Part shown: one piece after another, positions 33,966 to 44,330 of the stretch
Layout: each line of letters starts with the position of its first letter
Position numbering within the stretch: the first letter of the stretch is position 1
Source of the DNA: Defluviitaleaceae bacterium
Lineage (GTDB): Bacteria; Bacillota; Clostridia; Lachnospirales; WRAX01
Reading direction: 5' to 3'
Assembly: GCA_009784575.1 (NCBI GenBank)
Contig: WRBK01000001.1
Span: 1-64,000 of the forward strand
DNA length: 64,000 nucleotides
Made by a program: the position numbers and the translations under genes
The notes under the pieces: generated by a model
Databases searched by the model: none
What the model was told of the DNA's origin: nothing
Seen by the model: the letters and a program-made list of their open reading frames with translations, nothing else

Positions 33966-35186
33966 CTATTCTTTGATATATTTCCCGCTCCTAAACTTTT
34001 CATGAACCAAATTTGCCGCTCCATCTGCCTCATCTATATCAATAAGCACGCTAGCGCGTATTTCGGATGTAGATATGCTATCGATGTTGATACCTGCATC
34101 AAAAAGAGCCTCAAACATCATGGAAGGCACGGCTGGATTTGTTGCCATGCCTGTAGAAACTACAGAGAGCTTGGCGATGCCTCCATGATAGCTTATGCTT
34201 TCAAAGCCTAAGCGATGTGTGCTACCGTTAAATGCCTCCATAACACCATCTACTTCATCCTTAGCAACGGTAAAGGAAATGTCCTTTGTGCCGTCATCCT
34301 GTTTGGCTTGCTGAATGAAATCGATGGAAATATTGCCTTTGTCCATAATAGAAAACACCTTAAACCACACACCAGGCTCATCTTTTATGCTAGAAATATT
34401 TACGCGCACAATATTTTTGTCCACGGCAACACCGCTGATATATATACCTTCCACTTTTGTCTCCTCCTTCACAATTGTGCCTTGGCTATCTTTCATGCTG
34501 GATTTTACAACTAGCTTTATGCCATATTTTTTGGCTAACCCAACAGAACGTTTTGCTAGCACATTTGCGCCAAGAGATGCCAGCTCTAGCATCTCAAGAT
34601 AGCTTATTTCTGGCAATTTCACAGCATTTTTTACTATGCGCGGGTCGGCAGAGTACACGCCCTCCACATCTGTATAAATCTCACAAGTATCGGCATGTAA
34701 AACAGCCGCCAAAGCTACGGCGGTAAGGTCTGATGCGCCGCGCCCTAAAGTTGTAAAATCCCCTCGGCGGTTAAATCCTTGAAACCCCGCCACGACCACA
34801 ATATTGTTGTTATCGAGTTCTAGCTTAATACGCTCGGCATTAATGGATTTTATGCGGGCATTGGAATGTGTTGATGTAGTACTTATGCCTGCCAGCCATG
34901 CATCGAGAGATACGGCGTGATGCCCCAAAGCCTGTATTGCCATTGCTAAAAGGGCGCAACTTTGCTGCTCGCCCGTAGCCAAAAGGGCATCAAGCTCCCT
35001 TTTGCTATGGTTTGGATTGGTTGTTTTAGCAAGCTCTATAAGCTCGTCTGTGGTGTCGCCGCGCGCAGAAACCACCACTACCACCTTATACCCTAAAAGC
35101 CGCGCAGAAACTACACGCCGCGCCACATTTGCCATGCGTTCTGGAGTGGCAACAGAGCTACCACCGTATTTTTGAACTATTAGCAT
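33966..35186 (-). CDS. lysC: Aspartate kinase
   Basis: First step of the lysine, methionine and threonine pathway. The N-terminal kinase motif KYGGSSVATPERM is present, with FTTLGRGASDLTA as the nucleotide/substrate region. Two C-terminal ACT domains follow (about 265-400), the usual sites of lysine or threonine feedback. 406 residues, the monofunctional form. The start ATG is preceded by AGGGAG. Confidence 0.94.
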   Translation of the reverse strand: MLIVQKYGGSSVATPERMANVARRVVSARLLGYKVVVVVSARGDTTDELIELAKTTNPNHSKRELDALLATGEQQSCALLAMAIQALGHHAVSLDAWLAGISTTSTHSNARIKSINAERIKLELDNNNIVVVAGFQGFNRRGDFTTLGRGASDLTAVALAAVLHADTCEIYTDVEGVYSADPRIVKNAVKLPEISYLEMLELASLGANVLAKRSVGLAKKYGIKLVVKSSMKDSQGTIVKEETKVEGIYISGVAVDKNIVRVNISSIKDEPGVWFKVFSIMDKGNISIDFIQQAKQDDGTKDISFTVAKDEVDGVMEAFNGSTHRLGFESISYHGGIAKLSVVSTGMATNPAVPSMMFEALFDAGINIDSISTSEIRASVLIDIDEADGAANLVHEKFRSGKYIKE

Positions 35187-35227
35187 ATATTTACACTCCC
35201 TAAATTATAGCATAATCATATATATTG

Positions 35228-35256
35228 AATATACCATTAAATGGCGCAAAAATCAA
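35228..35256 (-). promoter_or_regulatory. Promoter of the aspartokinase gene
   Basis: Minus strand: TTGATT (35256-35251), 17 bases, TATATT (35233-35228). It lies back to back with the response-regulator promoter. Confidence 0.5.
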
Positions 35257-35262
35257 TAACAT

Positions 35263-35291
35263 TTGCACAAAATCTGCCGATATAGTATTAT
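35263..35291 (+). promoter_or_regulatory. Promoter of the response-regulator gene
   Basis: TTGCAC (35263-35268), 17 bases, TATTAT (35286-35291), 54 bases before the ATG. Confidence 0.55.
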
Positions 35292-35344
35292 ATAAGTTAG
35301 AGTCTGCTTAGCAGGCTCTTATAGAGACTTTGAGGTGAGAAACC

Positions 35345-36946
35345 ATGAGGGCAATGCTAATAGACTATAATCCTGAAATCATAAATTACTACAAGAACTT
35401 TTTGCGTGCTGTTTTCCCTGATATTAAGGTGGTAGCCACACTTAGCGAATCTGTGGAGGCAAAGCTACATGAAGCAATTGCTGATAAAGACCCCAATCTT
35501 ATTATCACGGATATTAGGTTTTTTTCCATGTCATCATTACGCATAATTGGCGACATTACAGCGCGGTATCCGCATATCAAAACCCTTGTTTTGGGTACAT
35601 ACGAAGACCATGACTATCTGAGAGCCGCTATGGAAAAGGGTGCGGCGGATTATTTATACAAGCCCATAAAGGGTCGCGAATTTGAGGCTTGCATCAAAAA
35701 AATCATAAAAATATCGGAGGAAGCAAAAGAAAGAAGCGAAGAAGAGAGCTTCATTTTAGCGGAATATAGCAAAAATGTGGGGGCTTTTAAGGGCAGATTT
35801 CTTGCTAATTTGCTCGGAGGTGTACTTACGAGCGAAGACGAGATTATGGATTCCATGGAATATTTTGACATGAGATTCGCCTCGCCATATACTGCCATAA
35901 CCCTACGCATAGACCATTTCAAGCAAGTTATGAAAAATCTGGATGAAAAACAGAAGCATCTGCTGATATACCGCGTATATCTTGCGGTGCAAAAGTTTCT
36001 TGCGGCAAAAGATGCGGGACATGTGTTTATCAATAGCTTTAACTCTATATCCTGCATTTTGGGTGGGATTGATGAGCTAGAAGAGCTTATGGCTATCTGC
36101 GCAGAAATAAAGCAGGAAGTGCTGAAAAAGACTGAGCTATCGACTACCATAGGGCTTGGTCGCCCCAAGAAGAGCTTAGCAGAGGTTAGCATATCAGCAA
36201 AAGAGGCGGATGCTGCCCTGCGATACCGCTATTTGCTCGGTTATAACACAATAATTCCTATTGATTTCGCTGAGCCAGCAAATTACACATCATATCGCTA
36301 TCCCATACGAAAAGAGGATTTGCTTGTATATACTGCGGTTGCAGGGGAATATGAATATGCCGCACGTCTGCTCAAAGAAATTCTGGACACCTTGCGAGAT
36401 TCAGAAAATCTGCCGCCGCGCATATTGCCAAAAATTATGATGAAAATAGTGATAGCCATAAATCGTTATGCAAGCGAGCAACATATAGAAGTTGAATCAC
36501 GCTTTCGCGACTTTTTTAACTATAGCGACATTTTGAGCATTGAAACAATTGATGAGGCGGAAACATATATGAATACCGCGCTAAAGAGCTTTTGTGGGCA
36601 TATAGCCTACACACGTGCGCAAAATGCGGATAAAATGGTGCGCGAGGTTACTCTGTATATAGACTATAAATATTACGAAAATATCACATTAGAGGATTTT
36701 GCTATGGAACATCAAACAACGCCGCAGTATCTTGACAAAATTTTCAAAGAGAGGATGAAAATGTCAGTACGAGACTATTTAACAGGCGTGCGCATGAAAA
36801 AAGCTAAGGAGATTTTGCTTGCTGAAAGCGTGGAGGATGATGTGGTCTCAGCGCGTGTGGGCTATACGGATGTGCGCGTATTTCGCTCCGTTTTTAGGCG
36901 GCGCGAGGGGATGCTGCCTGCGGAATATGCAAGATATCGTCGATAA
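35345..36946 (+). CDS. Orphan AraC-type response regulator with atypical receiver
   Basis: 533 residues: receiver domain (1-115), a long middle region and a C-terminal AraC-type double helix-turn-helix (about 430-533, with TLEDFAMEHQTTPQYLDKIFKE and RVGYTDVRVFRSVFRR). In the receiver the phospho-accepting Asp 56, Thr 85 and Lys 106 are present. The usual second acidic residue of the metal pocket is replaced: it reads IDYN rather than DDE. The MPxMxG turn after the Asp is also missing. No histidine kinase is adjacent. It may bind DNA independently of phosphorylation. Confidence 0.88.
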   Translation: MRAMLIDYNPEIINYYKNFLRAVFPDIKVVATLSESVEAKLHEAIADKDPNLIITDIRFFSMSSLRIIGDITARYPHIKTLVLGTYEDHDYLRAAMEKGAADYLYKPIKGREFEACIKKIIKISEEAKERSEEESFILAEYSKNVGAFKGRFLANLLGGVLTSEDEIMDSMEYFDMRFASPYTAITLRIDHFKQVMKNLDEKQKHLLIYRVYLAVQKFLAAKDAGHVFINSFNSISCILGGIDELEELMAICAEIKQEVLKKTELSTTIGLGRPKKSLAEVSISAKEADAALRYRYLLGYNTIIPIDFAEPANYTSYRYPIRKEDLLVYTAVAGEYEYAARLLKEILDTLRDSENLPPRILPKIMMKIVIAINRYASEQHIEVESRFRDFFNYSDILSIETIDEAETYMNTALKSFCGHIAYTRAQNADKMVREVTLYIDYKYYENITLEDFAMEHQTTPQYLDKIFKERMKMSVRDYLTGVRMKKAKEILLAESVEDDVVSARVGYTDVRVFRSVFRRREGMLPAEYARYRR

Positions 36947-36959
36947 TTCTGAAATTTTG

Positions 36960-36988
36960 TTGACATTATTTGTGAGAGATGTTAGAAT
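36960..36988 (+). promoter_or_regulatory. Promoter of purMND
   Basis: TTGACA (36960-36965), 17 bases, TAGAAT (36983-36988), 48 bases upstream of the purM GTG. No guanine or PRPP riboswitch is visible. Confidence 0.7.
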
Positions 36989-37036
36989 TAGGGGTAGTAT
37001 AATATGAGAATGCTGTTTTAACATGGGAGGGCTCTT

Positions 37037-38089
37037 GTGGATAATAAACATTCAATACAAGCCGATAGCTACAAATTTTCTGGCGTGGACATAGCCGCTG
37101 GCTACGAATCTGTTGATATCATTAAGCATCATGTGGCAAAGACAATGCGCCAAGGTGTTATTGGGGGGATTGGCGGCTTTGGCGGTCTCTTTTCGCTTGC
37201 GGATTTTAAGCATATGCAAGAGCCTGTGCTGGCAAGCGGCACGGATGGTGTGGGTACAAAGCTAAAGATAGCCTTTGTGATGGACAAGCATGACACCATT
37301 GGTATAGATTGTGTTGCATACTCTGTGAATGATATTATCTGTACAGGTGCTGAGCCATTATATTTCCTTGACTATATAGCTTGTGGCAAAGTTGTTCCTG
37401 AACGTGTGGGCAAGATTGTTGAGGGCGTTGCTTTAGGATGCCAAATGGCAAATTGCGCGCTAATAGGCGGCGAAACGGCGGAGATGCCAGGGTTTTATCC
37501 AGAAGACGAATACGACCTAGCGGGAACGGCTGTAGGAATAATAGATAGAAAAGATATTATAGATGGCTCGAAAATAGCGCAAGGCGATGTACTTATTGGT
37601 ATTGGCTCCAGCGGGCTGCATTCCAATGGATATTCTCTTGTGCGCAAGCTTTTGCAACCAAGTAAAGATAATGTGGGCAAATATATTGATGAATTTGGAT
37701 GCACATTAGGTGAAGAACTTCTTGCGCCTACGAAAATATATGTTAAGACCATTCTTTCTCTCATAGAAAATTACGAAATTAAGGGCGTGTCAAACATCAC
37801 TGGCGGTGGCTTTATGGAGAATGTGCCTCGCATGTTACCTAAGGGTTTTGCGGCAAAAATAAAGACGGGTAGCTGGGATGTATTACCAATCTTTAAATAT
37901 CTTGAAAATATCGGAAAATTGGACACAATAGAAATGCACAATATATTTAACATGGGTGTTGGCATGGTTGTTGCGGTTTCGCGCGATGATGCTGACGATG
38001 TTGTGGAGTCCCTATATAAGCTTGGTGAAACAGCCTTTATAATTGGCGAAGTTGCGGAAGATTCTGATAAGGACTTTATATATGTATAA
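37037..38089 (+). CDS. purM: Phosphoribosylformylglycinamidine cyclo-ligase
   Basis: Closes the imidazole ring to form AIR in purine synthesis. Conserved [17 protein letters not shown]-type segment is seen as [16 protein letters not shown], with [11 protein letters not shown] and [16 protein letters not shown]. 350 residues. GTG start behind GGGAGGG. It overlaps purN by 8 bases, marking the purMND operon. Confidence 0.96.
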   Translation: MDNKHSIQADSYKFSGVDIAAGYESVDIIKHHVAKTMRQGVIGGIGGFGGLFSLADFKHMQEPVLASGTDGVGTKLKIAFVMDKHDTIGIDCVAYSVNDIICTGAEPLYFLDYIACGKVVPERVGKIVEGVALGCQMANCALIGGETAEMPGFYPEDEYDLAGTAVGIIDRKDIIDGSKIAQGDVLIGIGSSGLHSNGYSLVRKLLQPSKDNVGKYIDEFGCTLGEELLAPTKIYVKTILSLIENYEIKGVSNITGGGFMENVPRMLPKGFAAKIKTGSWDVLPIFKYLENIGKLDTIEMHNIFNMGVGMVVAVSRDDADDVVESLYKLGETAFIIGEVAEDSDKDFIYV

Positions 38090-38675
38090 AATTGCTGTGC
38101 TTGTCTCTGGTGGCGGGACGAATTTGCAGGCTATCATTGATTCTATCGAAAGTGGTGGCTTGAAAGGCGTTGAAATCGTCTTAGTGGCATCTACAAATCA
38201 TAATGCTTATGCCCTTGAGCGTGCAAAAAAGCAGGGGATAGACACTGCTGTAATTGCGAAGAAAGACTTTGAAAGCGAGGTTGCACGCGAGGCAGTCTTG
38301 TTGCAACTTTTGCTGGACAGGCAGGTGCAACTTGTGGTATTATGTGGTTGCCTTATGATTATTGGAGAAAATATTGTAAAATCCTTTGAAAATCGTATTA
38401 TCAACGTACACCCTGCGCTTTTACCAAATTTTGGTGGCAAGGGCTTTCATGGACTTGCTGTGCATGAAGCTGTGCTTGCCGCAGGGGTTTCCACAACGGG
38501 TGCTACGATACATTTTGCTGACAAAGGCATAGATACTGGTGAAATTATACTGCAAAAAGAAGTAGTTGTTTTGCCCAACGATACACCTGAGATATTGCAA
38601 AAACGCGTGATGGAAGATGCAGAATGGCAAATTTTGCCACAGGCTATTGCTATGTTTGCTGAAGGGAGATTGTAA
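38082..38675 (+). CDS. purN: Phosphoribosylglycinamide formyltransferase
   Basis: Formyl-tetrahydrofolate-dependent transfer to GAR. The motif [12 protein letters not shown] is at the start, the catalytic Asn and His lie in [17 protein letters not shown], and the Asp is in [11 protein letters not shown]. 197 residues, normal. The ATG at 38082 ([11 protein letters not shown]) overlaps the purM stop; the earlier in-frame start lies inside purM. Confidence 0.96.
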   Translation: MYKIAVLVSGGGTNLQAIIDSIESGGLKGVEIVLVASTNHNAYALERAKKQGIDTAVIAKKDFESEVAREAVLLQLLLDRQVQLVVLCGCLMIIGENIVKSFENRIINVHPALLPNFGGKGFHGLAVHEAVLAAGVSTTGATIHFADKGIDTGEIILQKEVVVLPNDTPEILQKRVMEDAEWQILPQAIAMFAEGRL

Positions 38676-38678
38676 GAT

Positions 38679-39950
38679 ATGAAAATTTTGGTCGTTGGTA
38701 GTGGTGGTCGCGAACATGCAATTTGTTGGGCTTTAGCAAAAAGCAAGCGCGTAACAAAAATATATTGTGCACCAGGCAATGCAGGCATTGCCCAAATAGC
38801 ACAAAATGTGGATATTGCAGTATCTCACTTTGATGAACTAATAGCTTTTGCAAAAAATGTAGCAATAGATTTGACTATTTGTCCCATGGATGATCCTCTG
38901 GTGGCGGGTATTGTAGATGCCTTTATGTCTGCAGGGTTGCTTATTTTTGGTCCTACCAAAGCTGCTGCAGAAATTGAGGGTAGTAAGGTTTATAGCAAGG
39001 ATTTTATGCGCCGCTATAATATTCCAACTGCGGAATATGGTGCTTTTGATACTTTCAATGCCGCTATGGCGTATTGCGCTACTGCTAAATTTCCGCTTGT
39101 GGTAAAAGTGGATGGGCTTGCGGCTGGCAAGGGTGTTATTATTTGCCAAAACATAGAATCTGCGGAACATGCGCTAAAGGATATTTTTGAAAGCAAGAAA
39201 TTTGGCGTGTCGGGTGAGCAAGTTATTGTAGAAGAATATTTGGATGGTGCGGAATGCTCTGTGCTTGCCTTTTGTGATGGCAAAACGATAATTCCTATGC
39301 CTGGCGCAAAAGACCACAAAGCTGCTTATGACCATGATATGGGGCCAAATACGGGCGGCATGGGAGTTGTTGTGCCGAATCCATACTATAAAGAGGATAT
39401 TGCTAAAGAATGTATGGAAAGGATATTTTTGCCAACAGTAGAGGGGTTACGCAAAGATGGGCGAGAGTTTGTTGGTGTGCTGTTTTTTGGGCTAATGCTT
39501 ACAGAAAGCGGCCCAAAGGTGCTTGAGTACAACTGCCGCCCAGGCGACCCAGAAACGCAGGCACTTTTGCCGCTTTTGGAAACGGACCTTGTGGATGTTA
39601 TTATGGCTTGCCTAGACAGAAATTTGGATAATATGGAGATTGTTTGGAAAAATAATGCCATATGTTGTGTGATGCTAGCATCTGGTGGATATCCTGGCGA
39701 TTATGAAACGGGCATGCCTATATGGGGAATGAATGATGTCGGCAAAGATGCTCTTATCTTTCATAGCGGCACAAAAAAAGATGGCGACAAGTTCGTGACA
39801 GCGGGCGGCAGGGTGCTTTGTGTATTGGTTTCTGCGGAGAATTTAGAAACTGCAAGAGCCTCTGCATATGATTCTGTGAGGAAAGTGAGCTTCCAAGATA
39901 TGCATTTTCGGAAGGATATAGGGGATTTGGGAGCAATAATACCAAATTAA
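38679..39950 (+). CDS. purD: Phosphoribosylamine-glycine ligase
   Basis: ATP-grasp enzyme that joins glycine to phosphoribosylamine. It opens with MKILVVGSGGREHAICW; the ATP-grasp core holds VVKVDGLAAGKGVI and GPNTGGMGVVVPNP, and LEYNCRPGDPETQ is intact. 423 residues. 3 bases after purN, with GAAGGGAG upstream. The order purM-purN-purD lacks purH, which is at 17 kb. Confidence 0.96.
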   Translation: MKILVVGSGGREHAICWALAKSKRVTKIYCAPGNAGIAQIAQNVDIAVSHFDELIAFAKNVAIDLTICPMDDPLVAGIVDAFMSAGLLIFGPTKAAAEIEGSKVYSKDFMRRYNIPTAEYGAFDTFNAAMAYCATAKFPLVVKVDGLAAGKGVIICQNIESAEHALKDIFESKKFGVSGEQVIVEEYLDGAECSVLAFCDGKTIIPMPGAKDHKAAYDHDMGPNTGGMGVVVPNPYYKEDIAKECMERIFLPTVEGLRKDGREFVGVLFFGLMLTESGPKVLEYNCRPGDPETQALLPLLETDLVDVIMACLDRNLDNMEIVWKNNAICCVMLASGGYPGDYETGMPIWGMNDVGKDALIFHSGTKKDGDKFVTAGGRVLCVLVSAENLETARASAYDSVRKVSFQDMHFRKDIGDLGAIIPN

Positions 39951-40123
39951 TTTCTATAATTTGGCGCAGAGAATTTGGATATCGTGCTATTTCTTAAATG
40001 AATATGTCAGAAATCGAATGGACATATTTAGTCGAATATGTAAATTTGCACAAGTATTCCAATAATCTTTGATATATTTTGGTTAAAATTATAGCTAAAA
40101 AACTTGATATATCCAAAGTTGCT

Positions 40124-40152
40124 TTGCTAGAGCGCGGTTTTTGTGGTATTAT
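40124..40152 (+). promoter_or_regulatory. SigA-type promoter of the flagellar cluster
   Basis: TTGCTA (40124-40129), 17 bases, TATTAT (40147-40152), 42 bases before flgB. The gap 39951-40123 is AT-rich and holds no gene. Confidence 0.75.
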
Positions 40153-40194
40153 GTAAATTAAGTCATTTTATGGACTTAGACTTGGAGGCTTGCT

Positions 40195-40572
40195 ATGCGC
40201 ATAGATGGTATGCATAACTTTACTAATGTTCTGGGGTCTGCCATGCAGGCTACGGTTGTGCGTGATAATGTTATCTCTAATAATATTGCCAATGTGGACA
40301 CCCCTGGCTTTAAGCGTAGCGTTGTGCGCTTTGAGGATATGCTTGCTGATGCTGTGCAGAACTTTCGCCGCACAGGCGCACTTGATTTGTCCACTTTGCG
40401 ACCCCAAATTCACCGTGAATATGACTTTTTGAACTATCGTATAGATGAAAATAATGTAGATATAGAATTTGAAATGGTGCAACTGTACCAAAACAGTATG
40501 CGCTTTGATGTGCTTTCAGGTGGCATTATACACCACTATCGCTTGATTAATATGGCAATAGCAGCGATGTAG
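40195..40572 (+). CDS. flgB: Flagellar basal-body rod protein FlgB
   Basis: Proximal rod subunit exported through the flagellar gate. 125 residues with the rod N-terminal motif NVISNNIANVDTPGFKRS and a C-terminal helix VQLYQNSMRFDVL. ATG with TTGGAGG upstream. First gene of the cluster. Confidence 0.96.
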   Translation: MRIDGMHNFTNVLGSAMQATVVRDNVISNNIANVDTPGFKRSVVRFEDMLADAVQNFRRTGALDLSTLRPQIHREYDFLNYRIDENNVDIEFEMVQLYQNSMRFDVLSGGIIHHYRLINMAIAAM

Positions 40573-40608
40573 TATTATTTTGCTTTTAATCCGAAAGGAG
40601 TTTTGAAT

Positions 40609-41061
40609 ATGAGCTTTTTTAATTCGATGAATGTAGCCGCATCGGGCTTAACGGCACAGCGGGCTAGGATGGATGTACACGCACAAAACCTCGCTAATAT
40701 CGATACTACAAGAACGGCTGAAGGTGGACCATACCAACGTCGTGTTGTTGTTTTTGAAGAAAGAAGGGAGGGCGCAAACAGTTTTTCTGACATTTTTGAC
40801 CGCGTTATGCAGCGCAGACCAGATGGCGGAGGCGGTGTTCGCGTTCATTCTATTGTAACGGATGATACACCAGGCCCACGGGTTTTCGACCCTGGTCATC
40901 CTGATGCTGATGCCGAAGGCTATCTAATGCGACCAAATGTGAATGTGATAGGCGAAATGGTGAACATGATTTCTGCTAGCCGCTCTTATGAGGCAAATAT
41001 CACATCTATCAGCATATCACGTAATATGATGCAAAGAACCTTGGAAATTTCTAGCAGATAA
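40609..41061 (+). CDS. flgC: Flagellar basal-body rod protein FlgC
   Basis: Proximal rod subunit. N-terminus MSFFNSMNVAASGLTAQR with the motif QNLANIDTTR; the C-terminus NVIGEMVNMISASRSYEANI is the classic FlgC end. The ATG at 40609 with AAAGGAG 8 bases upstream is chosen over a TTG two codons earlier. 150 residues. Confidence 0.96.
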   Translation: MSFFNSMNVAASGLTAQRARMDVHAQNLANIDTTRTAEGGPYQRRVVVFEERREGANSFSDIFDRVMQRRPDGGGGVRVHSIVTDDTPGPRVFDPGHPDADAEGYLMRPNVNVIGEMVNMISASRSYEANITSISISRNMMQRTLEISSR

Positions 41062-41134
41062 TCTGCTTTTAACGTTTTTGCCATTGTGGTTTCCGATATA
41101 TTAGGATGGGAACTGTTTACAGGAGGACAACTTT

Positions 41135-41494
41135 ATGAATATCCCAGCTATTAGTGGCTTGGGAGGCGTGGCGGCTGTACAGCCAAACGCGCAACCCATC
41201 ATAGATGCGGCGAATTTTCTGCGACCCCCAGTGGGAGTGCCGCAAATCCAAGAAGTCGAGACAGCGCAGTCATTTGACACGATATTTTCTGCCTATATGG
41301 ACATGGTTAATTCTGCTGGGCGCATGGAGGCGCAAGCACAAAGTCTGCAGATTGGCTTTGCTCTAGGTGAACATGACGATATGCTCTCTGTTGTTTTGGC
41401 ACAAGAAATGGCCTATACCTCGCTGTATTTTACCGTGCAGGTGACAAACAGAATCATTCAAGCCTATCAAGAAATTATGCGTATGCAGGTCTAG
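41135..41494 (+). CDS. fliE: Flagellar hook-basal body protein FliE
   Basis: Links the MS ring to the rod. 119 residues; the C-terminal half (LGEHDDMLSVVLAQEMAYTSLYFTVQV region, described) matches FliE, whose family end is LAYQEIMRMQV. ATG with AGGAGGA upstream; between flgC and fliF as in other Firmicutes. Confidence 0.93.
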   Translation: MNIPAISGLGGVAAVQPNAQPIIDAANFLRPPVGVPQIQEVETAQSFDTIFSAYMDMVNSAGRMEAQAQSLQIGFALGEHDDMLSVVLAQEMAYTSLYFTVQVTNRIIQAYQEIMRMQV

Positions 41495-41540
41495 TAAAGG
41501 TTTTACGTATATTTTGTCATTATGATTTGAGGTGAATACT

Positions 41541-43211
41541 TTGCGGGATAGGCTGCAAGCTTGGTATAGAACAGCATTAGAAAAGTGGAAAAACCTTACA
41601 AAGTCACAAAAATTAAAGGTGGCGGGTATAGCCGCCGCTGTTTTGGTGGCTCTTGTTTTAACACTATTTTTGGCTTTTAGGACAGATTGGCAACCAGCCA
41701 TAACGGGCGTAGACCCAGCAACGGCGGCTGAAGTTCAATCTGTACTTGACGATGCAGGCATAAATTGGAGAACTAACACCGACACGGGTATTGTTTATGT
41801 GCCTGCTCAACACCGCGACTTGGCTGTTACTACAGTGCTTTCTTCTCCTGCTCTTTTGGATAGGGCATATACCTTCCAAGATGCTATGGCTGACATGGGC
41901 ATGGGAACAACCTTTACCCAACAACATGAAGCTATATTGCGCGTACGTGAAGGCGAAGTTGCATCTATGCTTATGCGTCAAAATCATATAAATTCGGCAA
42001 CAGTTGGGCTTTCAATACCTAATGTACCTTCTTTTCTTATACAAGCAACCACGCCAGCTACAGCTACTGTAAGCGTATCTGGTGCGCGCGTGCTAACGCC
42101 TGAAGATGGAGAAGCCATCGCTCTTATTGTATCGCGGATGGTTGAAGGCTTGGCTATTGAAAATGTTTCGGTTGTTGATGACAACCTAAATGTACTCTTT
42201 AGAGATGGTCAACTTGGACTAAGCGGCGGTACGGGTGCTGCGGCTGAAATGGCGGCGGCTTTTTCGCTTGAATTCCACATTAGAGAAACTTACCGCAATA
42301 GTATACTAGAGATTCTTGGTCCATTATTTGATGACGTTAATCCTGCGTTTTTCTTAGACATAGACTGGCGTATAGTAAACTCTGTGATGACAGAATTCAC
42401 ATCGCCGCTTGGGGATGATACCTCGGAGGGACTTTATCAGTGGCGAGAGATTATAGAGCGGGCTGGCGATACGGTGGATGGTGCGCCTATTGGTGTACCT
42501 GGGCTTGATACCCAAGGCGGAATGCCTGGCGGCGACCTTTTTGCAGGGGCTACTGGTCCTGGCACCATGAGTATTGAGGAAAGAGAGTTGCGAGCACATT
42601 ATCTGCAAAATATGACTGAGACCATTTTTTCGGCAGGATTATTGCCAGGTCAGCTTTTGACGGGGTCTTCGGCGGTATCTATCACGCTCACAAATCATAC
42701 TGTACATGAGCAAACCCGCGTAGAAGAGCTAGGTCTTTTGAATGACATGACATGGCGCGAATGGGAAGCCTACATGGGAACGGGCGGCGTTGTTATTGAT
42801 GCTGACCAAATAGAACAATTGGAAACACATGTCTCGAATGCTACAGGTATACCTACGGTTTCTATTATAATACAGTACAGAAACCACTTTATTGATGAAG
42901 ATATTACGCCACTGCCGATTGCAGAGATTATTCTGCTTTCTTTGGTGCTTCTGTTTGTTGCTTTGTTGGCGTTTTTGATGATACGTCGCACTGCGCCAGA
43001 TGTTATAGAAGAAATAGAACCAGAACTTTCTGTGGAAGACATGCTTGTATCTAGCAGATTAGAGGATGAAAGGGCCGCAGAAATTGAACGCTTGGCAGAG
43101 ATACAGCATATGGATTCGCAGGTTAAAGAACAGCTTGACAAATTTGCGACAGAAATGCCAGAAAGTGTGGCGCAATTGCTACGAAATTGGATTAATGAAG
43201 ATTGGGAATAA
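41541..43211 (+). CDS. fliF: Flagellar MS-ring protein FliF
   Basis: Membrane ring that anchors the rotor. One N-terminal transmembrane helix (about 25-45), the two ring-building motif regions with REGEVASML and ASVTVSVSGARVLTPE-like text (here TATVSVSGARVLTPE), and a C-terminal membrane helix (about 455-475) followed by the FliG-binding tail LSVEDMLVSS and AQLLRNWINEDWE. TTG 41541 follows GAGGTGA; the GTG at 41532 overlaps that site. 556 residues. Confidence 0.94.
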   Translation: MRDRLQAWYRTALEKWKNLTKSQKLKVAGIAAAVLVALVLTLFLAFRTDWQPAITGVDPATAAEVQSVLDDAGINWRTNTDTGIVYVPAQHRDLAVTTVLSSPALLDRAYTFQDAMADMGMGTTFTQQHEAILRVREGEVASMLMRQNHINSATVGLSIPNVPSFLIQATTPATATVSVSGARVLTPEDGEAIALIVSRMVEGLAIENVSVVDDNLNVLFRDGQLGLSGGTGAAAEMAAAFSLEFHIRETYRNSILEILGPLFDDVNPAFFLDIDWRIVNSVMTEFTSPLGDDTSEGLYQWREIIERAGDTVDGAPIGVPGLDTQGGMPGGDLFAGATGPGTMSIEERELRAHYLQNMTETIFSAGLLPGQLLTGSSAVSITLTNHTVHEQTRVEELGLLNDMTWREWEAYMGTGGVVIDADQIEQLETHVSNATGIPTVSIIIQYRNHFIDEDITPLPIAEIILLSLVLLFVALLAFLMIRRTAPDVIEEIEPELSVEDMLVSSRLEDERAAEIERLAEIQHMDSQVKEQLDKFATEMPESVAQLLRNWINEDWE

Positions 43212-43244
43212 TTCGCGCTTTGGGCGTAGAAAGGTGGTGGCGAG

Positions 43245-44330
43245 ATGTCTGTTGTTACTGATGTTGATAATATGATGGCTGGTGCGCCAGATGGTCTGGT
43301 TCTTGGTGAGAGAGCTAGCGTGGATATTTCTGGTCTAAAGGGCAAGGAAAAAGCGGCTATTTTGCTTATTGCACTTGGGCCTGAAAAGAGTGCATCTATT
43401 TTTAAGCATCTTAAAGAAGATGAGATAGAAACGTTGACTCTAGAAATTGCCAATACCAATTTGATTATGCCTGATATAAAAGAGGCTGTGCTTAATGAAT
43501 TTTACGAGATTTGCTTGGCACAGCAATATATAACAGAGGGCGGCATACAACACGCCAAAGCTATTCTGGAAAAAGCCCTTGGCGAAAATAAGGCGTTTGA
43601 GATTATTTCTAAGCTTACGGTAGCTCTGAAGGCACGCCCATTTGACTTTATTAAGAAAGCTGATGCTAGCCAGATTCTTAACTTCATTCAGGCAGAGCAT
43701 CCACAGGTTATCGCGCTTATTTTATCATATCTTCGTCCACAACAGGCCAGTGCAATCTTGATTGAGCTAAGTCCTGAAAAACAGGCAGATGTGGCAAGAA
43801 GAATTGCTTTGATGGATAGAACATCACCAGATGTTATTAAGGAAGTGGAAAAAGCCTTGGAGAAGAAACTGTCCAGCCTAATGATGGAAGATTATGCTAC
43901 TGTTGGTGGCGTGGATTCTGTTGTAGAAATATTAAATTCTGTGGACAGGTCTACGGAAAAGAATATTCTGGAAATTCTGGAAGCAGAAGACAGCGACCTA
44001 TCCGAAGAAATCCGCAAAAAAATGTTTGTTTTCGACGATATCATCAATATCAGCGGGCGCGATATTCAACGTGTGCTGCGTGAAGGTATTGATAATAGAG
44101 ACCTTGCCATTGCGCTTAAAGGAGCTAGCGAAGAGGTTAAGAGCCTTATTTTCGCTAATATGTCCAAGCGTCTCGTGGCTATGATAGAGGAAGAAATGGA
44201 CTTTATGGGTCCTGTGCGTAAATCTGATGTGGAAGAGGCGCAACAAAAGATTGTTGGCATAATCCGCAGACTTCAAGACGTTGGCGAAATTGTTGTGGCA
44301 CGTGGCGGGGGAGATGATTTAATTGTCTAA
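43245..44330 (+). CDS. fliG: Flagellar motor switch protein FliG
   Basis: Rotor protein that meets MotA and generates torque. The N-terminal domain binds FliF; LKGKEKAAILLIALGPEKSA and EHPQVIALILSYL mark the N and middle domains, and MFVFDDIINI with the charged LRKM-type helix marks the C-terminal torque domain. 361 residues. ATG with AAGGTGG upstream. Confidence 0.96.
   Translation: MSVVTDVDNMMAGAPDGLVLGERASVDISGLKGKEKAAILLIALGPEKSASIFKHLKEDEIETLTLEIANTNLIMPDIKEAVLNEFYEICLAQQYITEGGIQHAKAILEKALGENKAFEIISKLTVALKARPFDFIKKADASQILNFIQAEHPQVIALILSYLRPQQASAILIELSPEKQADVARRIALMDRTSPDVIKEVEKALEKKLSSLMMEDYATVGGVDSVVEILNSVDRSTEKNILEILEAEDSDLSEEIRKKMFVFDDIINISGRDIQRVLREGIDNRDLAIALKGASEEVKSLIFANMSKRLVAMIEEEMDFMGPVRKSDVEEAQQKIVGIIRRLQDVGEIVVARGGGDDLIV

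Noticed and set aside
37037-39950. Purine riboswitch in front of purM or purH
   Set aside because: The leaders are too short and lack the conserved junction sequences.
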